The notes beneath the pieces were generated by a model. That model saw only the letters and a program-made list of their open reading frames with translations. It made no database searches and was not told the origin of the DNA. A stretch of 64,000 nt of DNA from Candidatus Obscuribacterales bacterium (GTDB lineage: Bacteria; Cyanobacteriota; Vampirovibrionia; Obscuribacterales; Obscuribacteraceae): positions 62,001-126,000 of the forward strand of contig JAIEQI010000013.1 in assembly GCA_019747875.1 (NCBI GenBank). Direction: 5' to 3'. Positions 63,565 to 64,000 of this stretch are shown one piece after another. How positions within the stretch are numbered: the stretch's first letter is position 1; each line of letters begins with the position of its first letter. The position numbers and the translations under genes are program-made.

Positions 63565-64000
63565 ATGGAAGTTATCGATTTCTCCAAACTTCCTTTAAAA
63601 GCAGACAGCAATGCGGACTGCAGATCCGAATTGCGCGATCTTAGATGGGAAAACGATTTCGTTTGTAGAGCTTGTAACCACAAGCGAGCATATTGGATTA
63701 GGACGCGCAAATTGTATGAATGCGCAAATAAGTTGTGTAAGAAACAAACATCACCCACGGCCGGAACTCAGTTTCATGGGGCAAAGAAATTACAACAGAT
63801 ATGGCTGCTTTTGAAAGCAAAACTCGAAGAGAAAGGAAGACTTGCCATAAAAACAATCCGATCCATTACTGGGCTTAATCATGTAACGGCCAGAAGAGTT
63901 CGAAATCGTATTGAGCATAGCCCAAATAATCCAAACTTGATGAAGCGCATTGCTCCGCAAAGCCCACGAGCAACCCAAAGTGATGATACTTTGACTAGTA
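63565..64000 (+). CDS. IS1595-type zinc-ribbon transposase-like protein, 3' truncated by window
   Basis: ATG 63565 has GAGGTGG at good spacing and the frame stays open to the edge (145 codons). Residues 20-75 read WENDFVCRACNHKRAYW then LYECANKLCKKQTSPTAGTQ, the zinc ribbon (CxxC...CxxxxC) and SPTAGT motif typical of the IS1595 N-terminal domain. The catalytic DDE part would lie beyond the window, so neither the full length nor an intact element can be judged. Terminal inverted repeats were not found upstream. Confidence 0.7.
   Translation, partial: MEVIDFSKLPLKADSNADCRSELRDLRWENDFVCRACNHKRAYWIRTRKLYECANKLCKKQTSPTAGTQFHGAKKLQQIWLLLKAKLEEKGRLAIKTIRSITGLNHVTARRVRNRIEHSPNNPNLMKRIAPQSPRATQSDDTLTS

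Overview
This is a bacterial chromosome segment of moderate GC, densely coded on both strands, with no rRNA, tRNA, CRISPR array or phage block that I can recognise. The mix suggests a Gram-negative-type, free-living bacterium with a large signalling and secretome load. It carries secreted giant TPR and filamentous-haemagglutinin-like proteins, two membrane Ser/Thr kinases, a PP2C phosphatase, a hybrid histidine kinase, PPK2 and a polyphosphate-glucokinase-like ROK enzyme. My best guess, an inference that no marker gene here settles, is a non-photosynthetic relative of cyanobacteria of the Obscuribacter type.

Layout. 1-10.3 kb: truncated peptidoglycan amidase, DUF6328 membrane protein, Lys-rich-tailed ROK kinase, thpR, ABC exporter, a disordered acidic protein, PPK2, a DUF4139 protein and two small unknowns. 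10.5-11.4 kb: transglutaminase-like protein. 11.4-17.2 kb (minus strand): a tightly coupled five-gene operon, isocyanide synthase (PvcA/DIT1), Fe/2OG dioxygenase (PvcB/TauD), FAD monooxygenase, MFS exporter and ATP-grasp ligase, which is a strong candidate isonitrile natural-product cluster. 17.4-23.9 kb: accessory and secreted proteins, including an HELGH metallopeptidase. 24-34.5 kb: fatty-acid beta-oxidation alpha subunit, secreted TIM-barrel protein, long HPF and a 1538-residue TPR protein built of about 220-residue super-repeats. 34.6-39.7 kb: Cys/Met PLP enzyme, then DUF2239 divergent from a radical-SAM/HEAT-propeller pair across two identical 18-bp palindromes. 39.9-43.6 kb: two convergent Ser/Thr kinase loci. 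44-49.6 kb: giant adhesin-like protein with FecR-like C-terminal repeats. 49.8-53.2 kb: rsgA, typA and a Rieske ferredoxin. 53.3-55.2 kb: a compact apparent MNIO (DUF692) RiPP operon with two paralogous secreted precursors ending in CxxCGRG. 55.2-61.3 kb: polytopic membrane protein, PP2C phosphatase, hybrid kinase and an LRV-like repeat protein. 61.4-63.4 kb: proS preceded by a promoter, a five-proline leader peptide and an attenuator. The right edge holds a truncated IS1595-type zinc-ribbon gene.

The three most interesting systems are the MNIO/DUF692 peptide operon (53.3-55.2 kb), the isonitrile operon (11.4-17.2 kb), and the proline-codon attenuator of proS (61.46-61.62 kb), whose leader peptide may be translated from a leaderless transcript. 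A fourth, less certain one is the palindrome-controlled DUF2239 / radical SAM / HEAT-propeller locus.
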